Below, one piece after another: positions 62,102 through 64,000 of a stretch of DNA of 64,000 nt. Position numbers and translations under genes: made by a program. The notes under the pieces are model-generated. The model had not been told where the DNA came from. It searched no databases and worked only from the letters and a program-made list of their open reading frames with translations. Position 1 is the stretch's first letter, and each line of letters starts with the position of its first letter. Source of the DNA: Limnomonas spitsbergensis (taxonomy: Eukaryota > Chlorophyta > Chlorophyceae > Chlamydomonadales); the NCBI GenBank assembly GCA_037349105.1, contig JAYJMM010000107.1, positions 248,001 to 312,000 of the forward strand, given 5' to 3'.

Positions 62102-62467
62102 ATAGGGAGGAGGGGGAGGGGGGAGGCAGACGGGTTGGTGGTGGTGGGGGGGGGGAAGGAACAGGGGGGAGGGGAGGAAAGAGGGAGACTGGATGAGGGA
62201 CAGGTGGGATTATCCCCAACCCTTTTTGAATCCATTATCCCCAACCCTATTTGAACCTGTTCTTCCCAATCCTATTTGAATCCATTATCCCCAACCCTAT
62301 TTGAACCTGTTCTTCCCAACCCTATTTGAACCCGTTATCCGCAACCCTATTTGGACCCGTTATCCCCAAACCTATTTGAATCCGTTATCCCCAACCCTGT
62401 TTGAACTTTGAACCCCGTACCCCGAACACTTTGTCTTTCACGCACAGTGCCAACCGGTGTGAATAGG

Positions 62468-63249
62468 TATGACCCGGCGACGGTTGTAGCCTGTTATATA
62501 ATACCAAGAACATTAAAATATACTCTTAACTTGGGGCTTGTGTCAGTCCCTGAGTGGATTCGTGCCTGAGGTGGGTCGCGACAGGAGATTGCGTCGAGCA
62601 GTTGGCATGTAAGTGGATTTGAATATCGTGATTGCTGTATGCAGGATTCCTGAAGAGTTTCAAGAGGCTGAGCCGTGTTCCTTGAGCACACGACAGTGCC
62701 CGGGACATCTCGGGCTAGGCAGGCTTTGAAAGAGGTTCTGAGACCAGTAAAGGTGAAGTGCGAATGAACGATTGCAATGGGTCCGAGCAGACGAGTCGGA
62801 ATTGCCTGAACCTTCTTCAGGTAGCCGAGGCTTGAGCCTCGAGGAGCTGGGGGCTAGTTCCAGGCACGTGGCTAGGTTCCTGTGAATGAAAATAGTCAAA
62901 TGCACGATATGTGACGAGATACACGTCTTCTCGGGCTGCGACGCTCCGTCGAGCACCCGCCACATGACCTTCTCTCTCTCCCCGCCTAGAACGCCGGGTT
63001 CCATGTTCCTGCCCCCTCGCACAGGAGGATGGCATGGCTGCACCATGGCATGGCCCAGGCTGTGCATGCTAGCTGGAATTGAGCCTAGTTATTCCCTACC
63101 AGCCCCACGTGGCCGAGCGTTCAGCGGGTATGCACCGTTCTAAACTGGCATAGAGAGAATCTTGCGGAGAACAGAGTTTGCGCAATTCGAAACAGCACCA
63201 TCAACCTAAATTCTGGGTCATCATTGCTCCTGCCTGGGCCCTGCCACAG
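62468..63249. other. Gene-free region
   Basis: No supported gene. It may include promoter or intron sequence of the following SAM-like exon. Confidence 0.4.
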
Positions 63250-63442
63250 ATGCAAGGATTGAAGACAGCTTTGTTCGACCTGCTCGGTGAATGCGATGCT
63301 TCAAAGTTTTCTGAGGAAGAGGTGACCAGACTCGTGAAGGGGGGCTACGAGGACCTGAGAGACCTGAAGACGGCATCACGGGACGGGCTTCAGACCTGTG
63401 GGCTTCGTCCAGCACGGGTGGACGCCTTAATGGCTGTGACGG
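63250..63442 (+). CDS. SAM-like helical domain exon (copy 2)
   Basis: Acceptor ccctgccacag at 63249 and donor acgg/gtgagcg at 63442. It reads MQGLKTALFDLLGECDASKF then SEEEVTRLVKGGYEDLRDLK and CGLRPARVDALMAVTG. It is related to 39956-40170: SE-E-L/V, a Gly-Trp/Tyr-x-Asp core, and GL(K/R)P at the same spacing. Other exons are presumably outside the window or unrecognised. Confidence 0.5.
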
Positions 63443-64000
63443 GTGAGCGTGCTCATGTGCCCTTTCGACATAAAGCACCCTTCTACACACGTGGCTGTGC
63501 GTGGACATCTTATGTGCATATGCACGGGGTTTGCTCGGCTGGACCGGGCTTTCCCACGCCCTGCCCGTAGCGGCCCTCATGTCTTGCTCCCAGCCTGCAG
63601 GCACATGATGGCTGACCGGCATGGGCCTAAGTTCGGAAGTCAGAAGGTAGCTGAACTGTAGCTGAACTGGGGGTCATTTGGGTAACATTATTCAGCGACC
63701 ACTCTGGCCTTTCCCCACCTTCCTGAGTACCTAGAGACCACTTTTGGCCGTCTTCCCTGGGGCCGCCAAAGGCCCGTTAGTTGCATACTGGGATCTCAGA
63801 CGCCGCGGCGCTGCTCTAGCCTACCCCCTGGGTGCCTTGTGGCATGTGTACAGTCCTGGCTGCATGATAAGAAAAGGCTGCATGTCAATGACGCGCGGTG
63901 CCTCCATGTAAGTGCCATGTATGTGCTGCCCCCCCTCTCTGCTATGATGCCAGGCCGGCACCCCATTGCTGCTCTCACATCTGCATGGGTTTGGCATGGC
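63443..64000. other. No recognised gene at right edge
   Basis: Probably intron or 3' region of the SAM-exon gene; nothing distinctive was seen. Confidence 0.4.

Larger units (their letters stand above)
60964..62467 (+). repeat. Inverted-duplication arm 2
   Basis: Opposite-orientation copy of 36555-39329 with scattered substitutions and small indels. It lacks the 37340-38090 segment and most copies of the 25-bp repeat. It starts ttggcaagtcatttgatcc and ends gccaaccggtgtgaatag. Confidence 0.85.

Overview
The window looks like nuclear DNA of a ciliated green alga. It carries intron-rich, GC-rich genes with canonical GT-AG introns, including a SHIPPO/STPG-type axonemal protein, a plant-type NUMOD3-motif protein with an Arg/Ser-rich N-terminus, mitochondrial COX10 and the nucleoporin Nup133. 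Many interstitial runs of CCCTAAA/TTTAGGG-like telomeric words are also present. The species cannot be named from the sequence. All family names rest on remembered motifs, because no search could be run.

Layout. 1-15.7 kb: 5' half of a Nup133-like gene on the minus strand; one 10.8-kb intron is filled by about 155 copies of a 61-bp satellite. 15.9-19.2 kb: STPG-like gene (+), head-to-head with Nup133. 19.7-21.5 kb: COX10 (-), convergent with the STPG gene. 21.9-30.9 kb: NUMOD3-motif gene (+), head-to-head with COX10; its introns hold several minisatellites, a 64-bp retro-insertion with 13-bp target duplications and an 850-bp hAT-like element. 31-48 kb: gene-poor accessory DNA with 3' ends of one LINE family (mostly minus strand), a SAM-like exon, fragments of unknown genes and short-repeat fields. 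48.3-58.0 kb: a 9.7-kb mobile element with split direct repeats (A1 - gag ORF - B1 - A2 - B2), the arrangement of PAT/Kangaroo-type DIRS retrotransposons, but encoding only a 2002-residue gag-like protein. 58-64 kb: G-rich minisatellite, a GGCAT/GGCAG repeat field, an inverted second copy of the 36.6-39.3 kb segment (both arms carry the same kinesin-motor exon relic), and a second SAM-like exon.

Two themes stand out. First, the split-repeat element lacks reverse transcriptase, RNase H and tyrosine recombinase, so it is probably a gag-only partner of an autonomous DIRS-like element elsewhere in the genome. Second, introns here repeatedly contain imperfect tandem copies of their own exon-intron junctions (at 0.3, 13.1, 13.9, 27 and 30.5 kb). 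The giant Nup133 satellite itself appears to descend from one such junction, which suggests introns growing by tandem duplication at splice sites.

Exon coordinates were derived by hand from splice signals and reading phase. All were mutually consistent in phase except the 3' end of NUMOD3 exon 4, where the donor is weak.
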